Of a DNA stretch of 64,000 nucleotides, positions 26,843-36,577 are shown piece by piece. This stretch comes from an uncultured Armatimonadota bacterium (lineage in GTDB: Bacteria; Armatimonadota; Fimbriimonadia; Fimbriimonadales; Fimbriimonadaceae): NCBI GenBank assembly GCA_903833215.1, contig CAILEM010000082.1, forward strand, positions 1 through 64,000, in the 5' to 3' direction. A model generated the notes under the pieces. It saw only the letters and a list, made by a program, of their open reading frames with translations, had not been told where the DNA came from and did no database searches. How positions within the stretch are numbered: position 1 is the first letter of the stretch; the number at the start of each line of letters is the position of its first letter. The translations under genes and the position numbers were made by a program.

Positions 26843-29284
26843 ATGTTGTCATTGTGCGCAGCAATCGCTTTGAGTTCAGGTGCCGAGTTGCCGCTAAAGA
26901 TTTGGTTCGATAAGCCCGCAGAAAGTTTTCAGTCTTCCCTTCCCGTTGGAAATGGACGGCTCGGAGGAATGCTTTTTGGAGGTCCAACTTCTGACCGGAT
27001 CGTCCTTAACGAGATTTCGATGTGGTCGGGGCATAGGTCAGACCAAAACCGAATCGCAGCCTGGAAGAACCGCGCGCACATCGTCGACTTGCTCAAACAG
27101 GGGAAGAATGTCGAAGCCGAGTCGTTGATGAACGACACCTTCACGTGTGATGGCCCAGGTAGCCAGGAGGGTGGACCTTATGGAACTTACCAAGTTCTGG
27201 GAGACTTGCTTCTAACCGACAAGAACCCATCCGAGACCTTGAGCTCCTACCGGCGAGAGCTAGACCTCAGTAACGCGGTTGCCAAACTCAGTCTGTCGTC
27301 GGCTGCTGGTACTGAGACGCGAGAACTCATCTCATCAGCCCCTGACCAAGTCTTGGTTTACAGGCTCAAGAGGGATGGAAAGTCCCGTCTCAATTTCGAT
27401 GTAAAGCTGAGCAGACCCGAGCGCGCCCAAATTGAGCCTGACGGAGACAACGGACTGAGAATGTTCGGCACCTTGAGTCCAGGAACCGATGCGCAGAGCA
27501 AACCCATCTCGAAACCTGGGCTCGGCTATATGGCTCGCCTGCGCGTCGTCGTTTCCAAAGGCGGGATCGTGCGGTTCGCCGACGGTCACCTGAGCGTCTC
27601 CAACGCCAAAGAGGCGTTGATCTTTGTAGCAGCCGGCACCGAGTATGACGGCCCAATTGCAGGTCTCCACATGGGAAAGGCCTATAAGGAAACGACTCTC
27701 CGCCAAGTCGAATCAGCAAGCAAGAAATCGTGGAGGCGCTTATTTACCGCTCACGTGAAGGACTACCAGCGCTTCTTCAACCGAGTTGACCTTGGGCTGG
27801 ATGGCACAAATCGCACCGACCTCCCAACCCCACAACGCTTGGAGGCTTACTGGAAGAGCCACGACGACCCAGGTCTTGCCGCACTTTACATGCAGTTCGG
27901 GCGATATTTGCTCATCAGTTCTTCAAGAGAAGGCGGATTGCCTGCCAACCTGCAAGGCCTATGGGCGGACACGGTTCAGACGCCTTGGAACGGTGATTAT
28001 CATCTCGATATCAATGTCCAGATGAACTACTGGCTCGCGGAATCTACCAACCTTTCGGAATGCCATCTCCCCCTCACGGGGCTCATAGAAGCACTTGTTG
28101 ATCCTGGGCAGAGGACTGCCAAGGAATATTACAACGCACCCGGGTGGGTCGCTCACGTAATCACCAACCCGTGGGCATTTACCGCGCCGGGTGAGAGCGC
28201 GTCATGGGGTAGCACATGCACAGGGTCAGGTTGGCTTTGTGAGCACCTGTGGGAGCATTGGCTGTATTCAAATGACCGCAATTACCTTAAGCGCATCTAC
28301 CCCATCCTAAAAGGCGCTTCTGAGTGCTTTATGTCGATGCTGCTGGAGGAGCCGAAGCACGGTTGGCTTGTTACTGGGCCATCCAACTCACCTGAAAACG
28401 CGTTTCGCCTTCCCGATGGTGGCGTTGCCCACACTTGCTTGGGGCCAACGATCGACGAGCAGATTCTGCGGGAACTCTTCGCCAACACGGCTGCTGCTGC
28501 ACGAGAACTCGGCAAAGATAAGGAATTCGCCGATCATCTGGATGCCACCGGCAAGAGGTTGGCACCCAATCAAATCGGACCGGATGGACGCTTGCAGGAA
28601 TGGCTCGAACCGTATGAAGAGGTTGAGGTCCACCATCGACACACCTCCCACTTATATGGGCTATTCCCTAGCGACCAGATTACGCAGTTTGGAACTCCAG
28701 CGCTGGCCGAAGCAGCACGAAAAACCCTCGTTACCCGTGGTGATGAAAGCACCGGGTGGAGCATGGCGTGGAAGATCTGCTTCTGGGCGAGGCTTGGCGA
28801 CGGAGACCACGCAGAGTCTCTACTACATCGACTTCTGAAGCCAACCGGCGCCAAGGGATATAACATGACCAACGGGGGCGGAACCTATCCAAACCTGTTT
28901 GACGCCCACCCGCCTTTCCAAATCGACGGCAACTTTGGCGCAACCGCTGGCATCACCGAAATGCTCCTGCAGAGCCACCGTGAGCGCCCTTCAGAGCCGT
29001 TTACAGTTAGTTTGCTGCCTGGATTGCCATCGTCATGGAAATCAGGCGCAGTGAAGGGATTGAGGGCCAGAAATGGCACGGAAGTCGACATCGAATGGAG
29101 CCACGGCAAACTGGCCTCAGCCAAGATTCGGCGAAAAACGGGCGCATCAAATGTGATTCGCCTGCGCACCACCGTTCCCGTCACGGTTTGGATTGACGGC
29201 AGCGAGGTTCAAACCCGGCCCGAAGGAAAAGGTGTCGTTTCTTTTGAGCTATCCAACTCGGCGGAAGCTTTGATAAAGTCATAG
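26843..29284 (+). CDS. GH95 alpha-L-fucosidase
   Basis: Inverting glycoside hydrolase of family 95, acting on alpha-1,2-linked fucose (some members act on galactose). The N-terminal domain opens with the family motif [15 protein letters not shown], and LNEISMWSG follows. The (alpha/alpha)6 barrel holds [27 protein letters not shown] with its substrate-contacting Asn, TGPSNSPEN, and PFQIDGNFG with the catalytic Asp region. The 813-residue length is complete. The first 14 residues form a short hydrophobic signal without a basic start, so export is likely but not certain. An acetyltransferase gene begins 1 nt after its stop. Confidence 0.93.
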   Translation: MLSLCAAIALSSGAELPLKIWFDKPAESFQSSLPVGNGRLGGMLFGGPTSDRIVLNEISMWSGHRSDQNRIAAWKNRAHIVDLLKQGKNVEAESLMNDTFTCDGPGSQEGGPYGTYQVLGDLLLTDKNPSETLSSYRRELDLSNAVAKLSLSSAAGTETRELISSAPDQVLVYRLKRDGKSRLNFDVKLSRPERAQIEPDGDNGLRMFGTLSPGTDAQSKPISKPGLGYMARLRVVVSKGGIVRFADGHLSVSNAKEALIFVAAGTEYDGPIAGLHMGKAYKETTLRQVESASKKSWRRLFTAHVKDYQRFFNRVDLGLDGTNRTDLPTPQRLEAYWKSHDDPGLAALYMQFGRYLLISSSREGGLPANLQGLWADTVQTPWNGDYHLDINVQMNYWLAESTNLSECHLPLTGLIEALVDPGQRTAKEYYNAPGWVAHVITNPWAFTAPGESASWGSTCTGSGWLCEHLWEHWLYSNDRNYLKRIYPILKGASECFMSMLLEEPKHGWLVTGPSNSPENAFRLPDGGVAHTCLGPTIDEQILRELFANTAAAARELGKDKEFADHLDATGKRLAPNQIGPDGRLQEWLEPYEEVEVHHRHTSHLYGLFPSDQITQFGTPALAEAARKTLVTRGDESTGWSMAWKICFWARLGDGDHAESLLHRLLKPTGAKGYNMTNGGGTYPNLFDAHPPFQIDGNFGATAGITEMLLQSHRERPSEPFTVSLLPGLPSSWKSGAVKGLRARNGTEVDIEWSHGKLASAKIRRKTGASNVIRLRTTVPVTVWIDGSEVQTRPEGKGVVSFELSNSAEALIKS

Positions 29285-29285
29285 C

Positions 29286-29861
29286 ATGGTTGGGAAAATA
29301 AGACTGGCTCAAATTGAGGACGCGGAACAGATTTCGGCGATCTATTCGAGATATGTCCTTGAGACTCCCGTTTCATTTGAATCCGTGCCGCCTTCCTCGG
29401 TCGAGATGGCAGCGAGAATCGCTCAAATCCTCGAAATGTATCCCTGGCTCGTCTATGAGATCGACGGCGTCATCGCTGGCTACGCTTACGCCAGTCAGCA
29501 CCGGGCCAGGCATCACTATCAGTGGTCAGTCGATGTCACCGTCTACATACAAGACCAGTTCCAGCGGCAAGGCATCGGACGTGCCCTCTACTCGCCGCTG
29601 CTCGCAATTCTCCCGTTACAAGGCTATGTTTCCGCCTACGCGGGGATCACTCTGCCCAACGCCGCAAGCGTGGGCTTGCACGAGTCGATGGGCTTTAAGC
29701 CAGTCGGTGTTTACGAAAATGTGGGGCACAAACTCGGACGGTGGCATAACGTCGGTTGGTGGCAAAGGCCACTTGCCGCCCCCATGGGAGCACCGCAAAA
29801 TCCACTGGAGTTGTCAGCAGTACAGGATCTCGCTGAGTGGAAAGCGGCTTTGGCAGTCTGA
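29286..29861 (+). CDS. GNAT acetyltransferase, phosphinothricin-acetyltransferase-like
   Basis: GNAT-fold N-acetyltransferase closest in pattern to the phosphinothricin/methionine-sulfoximine group. Visible features are the N-terminal IRLAQIEDAEQISAIY, the substrate-side GYAYASQHRARHHYQWSVDV, the acetyl-CoA loop QRQGIGRALY (about 96-105) and the late LHESMGFKPVGVYENVGHK. These enzymes acetylate small amino-group substrates, often for detoxification. The gene begins 1 nt after the GH95 stop, so it is cotranscribed, though a functional link with fucose use is not evident. Confidence 0.9.
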   Translation: MVGKIRLAQIEDAEQISAIYSRYVLETPVSFESVPPSSVEMAARIAQILEMYPWLVYEIDGVIAGYAYASQHRARHHYQWSVDVTVYIQDQFQRQGIGRALYSPLLAILPLQGYVSAYAGITLPNAASVGLHESMGFKPVGVYENVGHKLGRWHNVGWWQRPLAAPMGAPQNPLELSAVQDLAEWKAALAV

Positions 29862-29934
29862 AGCCACCTCTAGGGCAAGATGACCTTACATCATCGCAAG
29901 CTACTTGGGACTCGCCGTTGTCCTCTGCAGTCAC

Positions 29935-30222
29935 ATGGATGCCAGCACGCCCGAGCAGGAAGCACGTATCGTGAAGTCATTCGAAGTCTGCCGGTCGGAG
30001 CATACGGAGGCATGCCAAGCTATTCATCGCTGGCATTTGCGGGAAGCTGATCTGTTTGATCTCAACTTTGGGCTTGACGATTACGAGGTGATTCGCCAAG
30101 AAGACATGCGCGCCATTAACGATCGAAATCTGTGGTTTGCCCAAACATCGGTTTGGATCTTTGGGATTTCGTGGTCGTTAATGGCGCTGCTATCGATCTA
30201 TCTGCATCTCAAGAAGAGCTAG
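29935..30222 (+). CDS. Small protein with C-terminal membrane segment
   Basis: A 95-residue frame from ATG 29935 (a TTG at 29905 would add ten residues). It has a charged, Cys-containing N-terminal part (SFEVCRSEHTEACQAIHRWH) and a hydrophobic C-terminal segment (about 71-90) ending LHLKKS. The layout suggests a tail-anchored small protein. Its 3' end overlaps the convergent beta-propeller gene by 14 bp. Function unknown. Confidence 0.55.
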   Translation: MDASTPEQEARIVKSFEVCRSEHTEACQAIHRWHLREADLFDLNFGLDDYEVIRQEDMRAINDRNLWFAQTSVWIFGISWSLMALLSIYLHLKKS

Positions 30223-31510
30223 CCCCTTTCTGTTGAGGACTGTAGTGCGGAAAGCCGTAGTTGCCGGTATCGCCGGTTACGTTTCGTGGAGCGGTTCCGT
30301 CCATCGCGAACTCGTAAATGGATCGAGGTTTGTTCGGCATACGCAGTGCAGCAAGGATGTGTTGACTGTCAATGCTCCAACTGGGCTCATGCACGTCTCC
30401 TCGATACTGAAGCGGCTTGAATGTTGGGTCATTTGAGGTCGGATAGGTTGCCAGCCCTGCAATTTGCAATTCACCTTTTTCCATTTTTCCAACAACGATC
30501 GCAATCGCTTTGCCGTCGGGGCTGATAGCCGGTGATGTGAAGACGATGTCGCCTTTGCTAGCACCCAGAATTACAGGATTGCCCTCGAACGCAAAAATAC
30601 CAAGGCCATTAATGAATGGTTTCGTAATTTTCTTACCATCTTTAGGTTCTGGTGGCTTTCCATCGGGCCACTGGAAACCTTGGACGCAATAGACAATATT
30701 CCCGTCCTTCGGATTGATGGCAAACTCAACGTGCTCGCCCGCGATGAGGACCTTGGGAGGCGGCAACTTGCCTTCGGCGCGTTGCATATCCTGAATAACC
30801 AGAACCTCTCCCGCTTCGCGGCGCATAACCGCGCAGATGTACCGCTGGTTTCCGCACCACTGCCCCTCTCGGAAGCTCGTTCCAAGCGTTCCGTAAGCAC
30901 CTTCAAACTGGCCCGCGGTACCACTTTCATCTCCGCTCTTCGCCTGCGTGATCTCTTTTGATGTGGGAGGAAGGACTTGGACGGTGGCGGAAGTCGCAGG
31001 ATCAAACTCCTGTACAACACCGCCCGTAGTCAACAGCGCTTTCGCAATGTTGTCTGGCTCCTCGATCGGTTGTGCAGGAAACCTCAGGTTGCCTCGAGAT
31101 CGGGTTGTACCAATCGTTCTTTGCTCCGACTCCTTTTCTGAGCTCGGCGACCAACGAAATACGTTGAAGTTGTGGTCTACCCGATCGCTGGCGAAATAGA
31201 GGAAATTGCCTTTCGGAGACCAAGTGGCGTCTCGATCAATTGAATTGGCGGTATGACCGGGATCCTTATGGACCTTTCCATCGGGAGAAATCAAAACGAC
31301 TTGTTGCCCCTGAGGGAGATACTCGATTGCCGAAATCCAACCGGCAGTGTCCGACTTGATGAGTCCACCCAAGTCAGATCGGACCTTCAAGAACCACATG
31401 AGTCCAACTGCGAGCGACCCGACCCCAACAATGAGAGCGAGAGTTCTATAAGCGAGAATCCTGTTGATCTTCGGCAGGATAGTTTGTGAATTCTTTTCGG
31501 GGGTTCCCAT
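30209..31510 (-). CDS. Membrane-anchored TolB/WD40-like beta-propeller protein
   Basis: About 433 residues from ATG 31510 (GTG at 31531, inside fmt, is an alternative). One membrane segment (about 24-43) anchors a periplasmic beta-propeller built of TolB/PD40-type blades, seen as DATWSPKGNFLYFASDR, EFAINPKDGNIVYCV, SPAISPDGKAIAIVVGK and EPSWSIDSQHILAALR. Such proteins usually bind partner proteins in the periplasm; the partner here is unknown. It follows fmt directly, so it is the last gene of the prmC-def-fmt unit, and it converges on the small gene to its left. Confidence 0.75.
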   Translation of the reverse strand: MGTPEKNSQTILPKINRILAYRTLALIVGVGSLAVGLMWFLKVRSDLGGLIKSDTAGWISAIEYLPQGQQVVLISPDGKVHKDPGHTANSIDRDATWSPKGNFLYFASDRVDHNFNVFRWSPSSEKESEQRTIGTTRSRGNLRFPAQPIEEPDNIAKALLTTGGVVQEFDPATSATVQVLPPTSKEITQAKSGDESGTAGQFEGAYGTLGTSFREGQWCGNQRYICAVMRREAGEVLVIQDMQRAEGKLPPPKVLIAGEHVEFAINPKDGNIVYCVQGFQWPDGKPPEPKDGKKITKPFINGLGIFAFEGNPVILGASKGDIVFTSPAISPDGKAIAIVVGKMEKGELQIAGLATYPTSNDPTFKPLQYRGDVHEPSWSIDSQHILAALRMPNKPRSIYEFAMDGTAPRNVTGDTGNYGFPHYSPQQKGASSS

Positions 31511-31518
31511 ATTTGCTT

Positions 31519-32427
31519 TCAAATTAAACACGAACCAGGCCGAATACGTGCCCCATTCGCGAAATCCTTACCGGACATCCTCTTTTTACCTTCTGGTTGC
31601 ACTTCATGAAGCTCCAATGCGCCTGAACCAAATGCGATCGTTAAAGGTGATACTGAAACAACCACACCTGGCTCACCTGACGCTTCCGAAAGCCGCATGC
31701 TGCTTAGCTTGATGAGCCCCTGAGATGTGCGAATAAATGCTCCCGGCGCGGGAGTAAACGCTCGAAATCGATTGTATTCAACGATGGCGGGCTTTGTGAA
31801 GTTTAGCTCAGCTTCGGCCTTTTCAATTTTTGGAGCGTTGGTTGCTAACTCGTTGTCTTGGGGAATGCTTTCGTAATCTCCGACCACAATTCTTGGCATC
31901 CATTCAACAGCCATTTCGGCAGCGATGATTGCCAGCCGGTCTTGCAGTTCGCCGTAGGTCTCATCTTGCCCGATCGGTGTTCTCACGACCTCGATCATGT
32001 TCCCGGTGTCCATGCCCTTATCCATCTGCATAAGGGTGATTCCTGTTTCGGGTGCACCCTCAAGGATGCATCTTTGAATCGGTGCGGCACCGCGGTATTT
32101 CGGGAGAATGGAGCCGTGGAGATTGATGCCTCCGCGCTTGGCACTGTCGAGTACCCTTTGCGAAAGAATCTGTCCATAACTCGCCACGACGAGCGCGTCG
32201 GCGTTTTCAGCCTCCAGACGACTCACAAACTCTGGTGATCTCGATTTTTCTGGAGACTCTACAGCTAACCCAAGTTCCAGGGCAACTAACTTGATGGGCG
32301 AAGGCTGGAGCCGCATACCACGGCCACTTTGACGGTCAGGTTGGGTAACTACGAGCGAAACACTACCCGCGAGAGCACGTAGTGTGGGAATTGCGAAAGT
32401 GCCTGTGCCAAAAAAGATCAATCCCAT
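31519..32427 (-). CDS. fmt: Methionyl-tRNA formyltransferase
   Basis: Cytoplasmic enzyme that formylates the initiator Met-tRNA using 10-formyltetrahydrofolate. The catalytic segment NLHGSILPKYRGAAPIQ holds the Asn and His, and MDKGMDTGNMI contributes the Asp. The N-terminal Rossmann start IFFGTGTFAIPTL and the C-terminal OB-like tRNA-binding domain (EPGVVVSVSPLTIAFGSG) are both present. The 302-residue length is normal. It begins 18 nt after def, the usual partner that removes the formyl group later. Confidence 0.96.
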   Translation of the reverse strand: MGLIFFGTGTFAIPTLRALAGSVSLVVTQPDRQSGRGMRLQPSPIKLVALELGLAVESPEKSRSPEFVSRLEAENADALVVASYGQILSQRVLDSAKRGGINLHGSILPKYRGAAPIQRCILEGAPETGITLMQMDKGMDTGNMIEVVRTPIGQDETYGELQDRLAIIAAEMAVEWMPRIVVGDYESIPQDNELATNAPKIEKAEAELNFTKPAIVEYNRFRAFTPAPGAFIRTSQGLIKLSSMRLSEASGEPGVVVSVSPLTIAFGSGALELHEVQPEGKKRMSGKDFANGARIRPGSCLI

Positions 32428-32445
32428 ATAGCCTTGATACCAAGA

Positions 32446-32982
32446 CTACTCTGCGGGATCATCATTGGACTCGGGGTTCATCCAATGAAGCGTCTCGGCG
32501 ATGACCTTGTCTATAAAGAGAATGCCTTCTAGATGATCAATTTCGTGTTGGGCAATTCGAGCGGGCATGCCCTCAAGTTCGTAAGTTAGTTCTCGTCCAC
32601 GCCGATCGGTCGCCTCAACTTCGACATAAAGGGATCGCTTTACGTCACCGTAGAGCCCAGGAATGCTCAAGCAGCCCTCTTGACCGATCTGCTCGCCTTC
32701 GGCTTTGACGATCTTGGGGTTGATGAGGGCAGTAGGGCGCATTCCTTCGGGATGGATAACGATGACACGTTGCAGAATTCCAACCTGAGGTGCGGCCAAG
32801 CCAACCCCGTTTGCCTTCCGCATGATTCGCATCATGTCATCGATCAAAGTCAGCGTCTTCTTGCTGATCTTGGTCACTTCGGGCGCGACTTGACGAAGAA
32901 CCTCTGCGGGGATCTTTACAACGGGGCGTTCCCGGTTCTGCACATACAGAAAGCGGTATTCGTCGGGCACGACGATTTGCAT
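32446..32982 (-). CDS. def: Peptide deformylase
   Basis: Metalloenzyme that removes the N-formyl group from nascent proteins. All three family motifs are present: GVGLAAPQVG, EGCLSIPG with the Cys metal ligand, and QHEIDHLEG with the two His ligands and catalytic Glu. At 178 residues it is full length. It lies between prmC and fmt with 18-nt gaps on both sides. A GGTGGA sequence directly before the ATG is the probable ribosome binding site. Confidence 0.96.
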   Translation of the reverse strand: MQIVVPDEYRFLYVQNRERPVVKIPAEVLRQVAPEVTKISKKTLTLIDDMMRIMRKANGVGLAAPQVGILQRVIVIHPEGMRPTALINPKIVKAEGEQIGQEGCLSIPGLYGDVKRSLYVEVEATDRRGRELTYELEGMPARIAQHEIDHLEGILFIDKVIAETLHWMNPESNDDPAE

Positions 32983-33000
32983 TCCACCGATTATGTATCG

Positions 33001-33876
33001 TCAAACGGCAGTTTGGTCTACTAAATCTTCGTTCTCGTTCGTGCAAACGACGACTCTAGGGATTCCGGCCAGGTCTCGAACCGTCTGAGCGTGAGTCCAA
33101 CCAGCATCAGCAAACAGTTCCTCAACGGTTTTTGCTTGCTCATATCCGACCTCCATCAAGAGAAATCCTCCCGGATGAAGTCGTTGTTTCGCTTCCATAC
33201 TTAGCCGCAAGTAGAACTCCAAACCAGTGTCTCCAGAATAGAGTGCCTGGTGTGGCTCAAAGCCTTTCACCTCTTTGGCCAACGGTTCATTGAGCCCGAT
33301 GTATGGCGGATTCGTTACGATCACATCGAACTTCCGTGAGTCCATGCCGGCAAATCCATCCGCACAAATCCAAGTCACATCTGCGTTAAGATATTGTCCG
33401 TTTTGCATAGCAATCTCCAGCGCTTTTTGAGATAAATCGCTTGCCGTAACATTCCACGTAGGGGCTTCAAGCTTGAGTGTAATTGCGATACAACCCGATC
33501 CCGTGCCGAGATCTAAGATATTTGGCTGAGGAACATTGAGGCTCCGCATTGTCGAGAGCGCCGCTTCCACCAATATTTCCGTATCTTGCCTCGGGATAAG
33601 CACACCTGGCCCAACGGCGAATCGACGCCCATAAAACTCCCGATATCCAAGAATGTAAGCTAGAGGCTCCCCATTCAATCGCCGATCCAGAACGGACTCA
33701 CCAGCAAGCTCTGGAAACGGCTCCTCAGCATGGGCAAGGAGCCACGGTCGGTTGACGAGTAAAACATGGCCGGCGAGGAGTTGGGCCTCGAGTCCGGGAG
33801 AATCGACTCCGTTTGACGCCAACCGCAACTTGGCAGAGTCGATCCAAGACCGAACGCTTATGGTGCCGTCTTCCAT
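33001..33876 (-). CDS. prmC: Release factor glutamine methyltransferase (HemK/PrmC)
   Basis: SAM-dependent methyltransferase that modifies the Gln of the GGQ motif in peptide-chain release factors. The N-terminal helical domain (about 1-90) precedes the SAM loop LDLGTGSGCIAI, and the substrate motif is VTNPPYIGLN, the NPPY signature of N5-glutamine methylation. The 291-residue length is typical. Its ATG overlaps the hflX stop codon by one base (TAATG), and def follows, making a translation-related operon. Confidence 0.95.
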   Translation of the reverse strand: MEDGTISVRSWIDSAKLRLASNGVDSPGLEAQLLAGHVLLVNRPWLLAHAEEPFPELAGESVLDRRLNGEPLAYILGYREFYGRRFAVGPGVLIPRQDTEILVEAALSTMRSLNVPQPNILDLGTGSGCIAITLKLEAPTWNVTASDLSQKALEIAMQNGQYLNADVTWICADGFAGMDSRKFDVIVTNPPYIGLNEPLAKEVKGFEPHQALYSGDTGLEFYLRLSMEAKQRLHPGGFLLMEVGYEQAKTVEELFADAGWTHAQTVRDLAGIPRVVVCTNENEDLVDQTAV

Positions 33877-35144
33877 TACTCGATGGCGTATCGAGCCAAT
33901 TTCTGCCGCATCTCATCGACAACCTCGGCTTCGATGTAGATACCGTTTTCCTGATACTCCTCTTTGAGCACACGTCCGAAGTCGTAGCACTCCTGAACGA
34001 GGTTCTGATGAGCATAAGGAATGAGAACTTTCATCATTCCAAGAAGTTCCTGCACAAGTCGCTTGATGGCCGTCTGTAGATCGGCCATACCTTCTCCTGT
34101 CGCTGCAGAAATCGCGACTGAGTTGGGCCACTCGGCGACAATGCGACGAAGCTCGGTCTTGTCGGGCACGACATCGATCTTGTTAAACAAAGTCAACATC
34201 GGCTTGTCGTGCGCGCCTAAGGTTTCCAGAGTTGAGAGCACGGCATCGCGTTGAACCTCCCATGCTGGATTGGAGAGATCGACTACGTGAATGACGAAAT
34301 CGGAGAACGTGACCTCTTCCAACGTGGACTGGAAGGCAGCAACAAGATGCGTCGGCAAATGCCGAATGAAACCAACCGTGTCGGTAAGGAATAGGGCATA
34401 GCCGTCGGGCAGGTCGATCTTGCGTGTGGTTGGGTCCAGCGTCGCAAACGGCATCGCATCCACGAGAACATCTGTCCCTGCCATGCGATTCATTAACGTC
34501 GACTTTCCGGCACTGGTGTAACCGACAATCGAGGCAAACGGAAATGGGTGTTTGCGTCGACTCGTCCGCTGCTGATCCCGAACGCGCTTGACCTCTTCAA
34601 TTTCGTCTTTGAGCGTAGAGATCTTGTCACGCGCCAAGCGCTTGTCGGATTCGAGCTTGGTTTCACCGGGACCGCGCATACCGATACCACCTTTTTGACG
34701 TTCGAATTTGGTGTACACCGACATCAGCTTGGGAAGCATATAAGTAAGTTGAGCTAGCTCAACTTGCAGCATTCCCTCTCGGGTTCGCGCTCTCCTAGCA
34801 AAGATGTCGAGAATAAGTTGGGTTCGGTCGACGACTCGGCATTGGAATTGTTCTTCTAGATTCCGTTGCTGCATTCCGCTGACCTCGCCATCGATCAGGA
34901 CTACTTCGGCCTTGCATTCTTTCGCAAGAAGGGCGATCTCTTGGACCTTTCCCTTTCCGACAAATGTGCCTTTGTAGGGTCGACTGAGGCGTTGCCGAAT
35001 CCCTGCGACGGGCGTGACATTGGCGGCCTCGCACAAGCCAACGAGTTCATCTTCGACGGTCTGATCTTCAGAATCGTCTTCGTTGATGTAGACGAGAACT
35101 GCAGTCTCGTTTGGTATTTCTAAATTTGAAAGAGTTTTTGCCAT
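33876..35144 (-). CDS. hflX: Ribosome-associated GTPase HflX
   Basis: GTPase that binds the 50S subunit and rescues stalled ribosomes. The N-terminal HflX domain ends in the signature GGIGMRGPGETKLESDKR. The G domain has Walker A GYTSAGKST, switch region ATLDPTTRK, DTVGFIRHLP and NKID. The 422-residue length agrees with the family. It is the first gene of the hflX-prmC-def-fmt unit, with a one-base overlap to prmC, and its promoter must lie in the 85 bp before 35230, next to a strong hairpin. Confidence 0.95.
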   Translation of the reverse strand: MAKTLSNLEIPNETAVLVYINEDDSEDQTVEDELVGLCEAANVTPVAGIRQRLSRPYKGTFVGKGKVQEIALLAKECKAEVVLIDGEVSGMQQRNLEEQFQCRVVDRTQLILDIFARRARTREGMLQVELAQLTYMLPKLMSVYTKFERQKGGIGMRGPGETKLESDKRLARDKISTLKDEIEEVKRVRDQQRTSRRKHPFPFASIVGYTSAGKSTLMNRMAGTDVLVDAMPFATLDPTTRKIDLPDGYALFLTDTVGFIRHLPTHLVAAFQSTLEEVTFSDFVIHVVDLSNPAWEVQRDAVLSTLETLGAHDKPMLTLFNKIDVVPDKTELRRIVAEWPNSVAISAATGEGMADLQTAIKRLVQELLGMMKVLIPYAHQNLVQECYDFGRVLKEEYQENGIYIEAEVVDEMRQKLARYAIE

Positions 35145-35186
35145 CCGCTTAGGTTCGAGTGCGTCCGGACGGCGATATGTTCCTCA

Positions 35187-35221
35187 AACCGCTGCGGCAA
35201 ATGAATAGTGCCGCAGCGGTT
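35187..35221 (-). terminator. Hairpin after the barrel-protein gene
   Basis: Perfect 13-bp arms AACCGCTGCGGCA (35187-35199) and TGCCGCAGCGGTT (35209-35221) with a 9-nt loop. It lies 9 nt past the stop of the minus-strand gene ending at 35230. The T tract is weak (GGTTTGAGG), so termination may be partial. Confidence 0.7.
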
Positions 35222-35229
35222 CGATACGA

Positions 35230-35787
35230 CTACAGCTTGAGCAGCGAATAAGTCGCCGATAAAGTGATGCCGTCGAAACTAAGGCCGTTCGCTTTTGTAA
35301 AATAGTTATATGCGGCGGTGATCTTGAGTTTCTTGGACAAGATCACTCCAGCTTCGGCTCCGGCCGTTCCGCCAAACTGCTTTGCAGAGGCGTGCTGTCC
35401 GGTAGCGAAGTCTGTGATGCTGTAATCAAAGTAGGCAATGCCTACGAAGGGTCTGAGATAGGGCAGGGTCTTCGAGTTATTGTCCGCCCCAAAGTGCATT
35501 TCATAGCCATACGTGAGTGGCAACATGAACAGCTTGTTGCCGTTGCCTCTTGCCGAGATGAAATGGTATTCGGGTGTGATTGCACCTTGTTCGGGTCGTT
35601 TAGAAGTCGCCCCCCCAAGTCCGAAACTCATAAATTGATCTCCAAGATCCTGTCGGATATTGGCGCTCGTTGGTTTGTAAACGCCTACGGAGATTCCAAC
35701 GCCAACTTCTGACGACGATTGTTGTGCACTCACAGACGAGACGACCGCGGTCAGTGCGGCTAATGCGATCAATGGCTTCATAGTCAT
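35230..35787 (-). CDS. Predicted outer-membrane beta-barrel protein
   Basis: A 185-residue exported protein with a clear signal peptide (MTMKPLIALAALTAVVSSVSAQ). After it come alternating, aromatic-rich strands typical of small OmpW/OmpX-like barrels (PEYHFISARGNGNKLFMLPLTYGYEMHF; RPFVGIAYFDYSI) and a final strand GITLSATYSLLKL. Eight strands would fit the length. It follows the creatininase gene by 18 nt. The ligand or role is unknown. Confidence 0.75.
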   Translation of the reverse strand: MTMKPLIALAALTAVVSSVSAQQSSSEVGVGISVGVYKPTSANIRQDLGDQFMSFGLGGATSKRPEQGAITPEYHFISARGNGNKLFMLPLTYGYEMHFGADNNSKTLPYLRPFVGIAYFDYSITDFATGQHASAKQFGGTAGAEAGVILSKKLKITAAYNYFTKANGLSFDGITLSATYSLLKL

Positions 35788-35805
35788 GAGACTCTCCTGG
35801 GCAAG

Positions 35806-36549
35806 TTACAGCCCTCGGAGAAAATACCCGTTTGCAATGGTCTGGAGTTCAGATGTCACTGCCAACACCGCAGCATCGAACAAGATTTCGCCTTTCTGTG
35901 CGGTAGCAAGTGTCGCGTAGCCAAATGAACCCTGTTCGGTGATCTCGTCAAAGTGGTGAACAGCACCGACAAGACGCGGTTCTGCGACCAGGCCATCGTC
36001 CCGCAACTTCTCTTTGCGAACGAGCCCAGGATGCAGATGCATCATGAGACTCGTCTCGGCCTCACATGCGTGGCGAATCTGCTTCAACGGGCCGGTCAAT
36101 ACCTCGGCGACCTTTGCCTCGATGAAATCGTAATAAGCGGCGTTACCAAACGTCACCTCAGGGTGCGCAGCCTTGAGGACTCGCACCACTCGCCCGTTGG
36201 GCTCCTTATTTCCCCCATGGCCATTCAGTACATAGAATTTGTGAAATCCGTGGGGCAACAAGGATTTGACGACGCTTTCTATGGCTCCCTCGTATGGATC
36301 AAAGTCAGCGCTCAAAGTGCCAGAGAAACGAAGGTGATGACCGCTGGCACCCAACCACAAGGTCGGTGTCAGCAGAACCTGGGAAGCCAGTTCGCGTTCT
36401 ACAGCCTCGGCGACCGAAGTTACAAGGAGTGTATCCGTGAACAGGGGCAAAGCCGGACCGTGCTGTTCCAGCGAACCGGTGGGGATAAGAACCACACCGC
36501 TTCGGTCGAAACCATCCACTTCTAGCCAGGTCGCGTCTTGGAGCTTCAC
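35806..36549 (-). CDS. Creatininase family amidohydrolase
   Basis: Metal-dependent amidohydrolase of the creatininase/MftE family. Metal-binding segments are visible: PTGSLEQHGPALPLFTDT (Glu, His, Asp), NGHGGN and HACEAETS. Members act on creatinine, on formamide intermediates of cofactor synthesis, or on peptide precursors; sequence alone cannot decide. The 247-residue length is typical. The start is GTG at 36549, preceded at 8 nt by TGTAAT, a likely -10 box. Confidence 0.9.
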   Translation of the reverse strand: MKLQDATWLEVDGFDRSGVVLIPTGSLEQHGPALPLFTDTLLVTSVAEAVERELASQVLLTPTLWLGASGHHLRFSGTLSADFDPYEGAIESVVKSLLPHGFHKFYVLNGHGGNKEPNGRVVRVLKAAHPEVTFGNAAYYDFIEAKVAEVLTGPLKQIRHACEAETSLMMHLHPGLVRKEKLRDDGLVAEPRLVGAVHHFDEITEQGSFGYATLATAQKGEILFDAAVLAVTSELQTIANGYFLRGL

Positions 36550-36557
36550 AGCGCTAG

Positions 36558-36563
36558 ATTACA
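36558..36563 (-). promoter_or_regulatory. -10-like box TGTAAT before the creatininase gene
   Basis: On the minus strand TGTAAT lies 8 nt before the GTG start, again leaving no room for a normal leader. A preceding TGC could act as an extended -10. Confidence 0.4.
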
Positions 36564-36577
36564 GCAAGGCGTCTGAT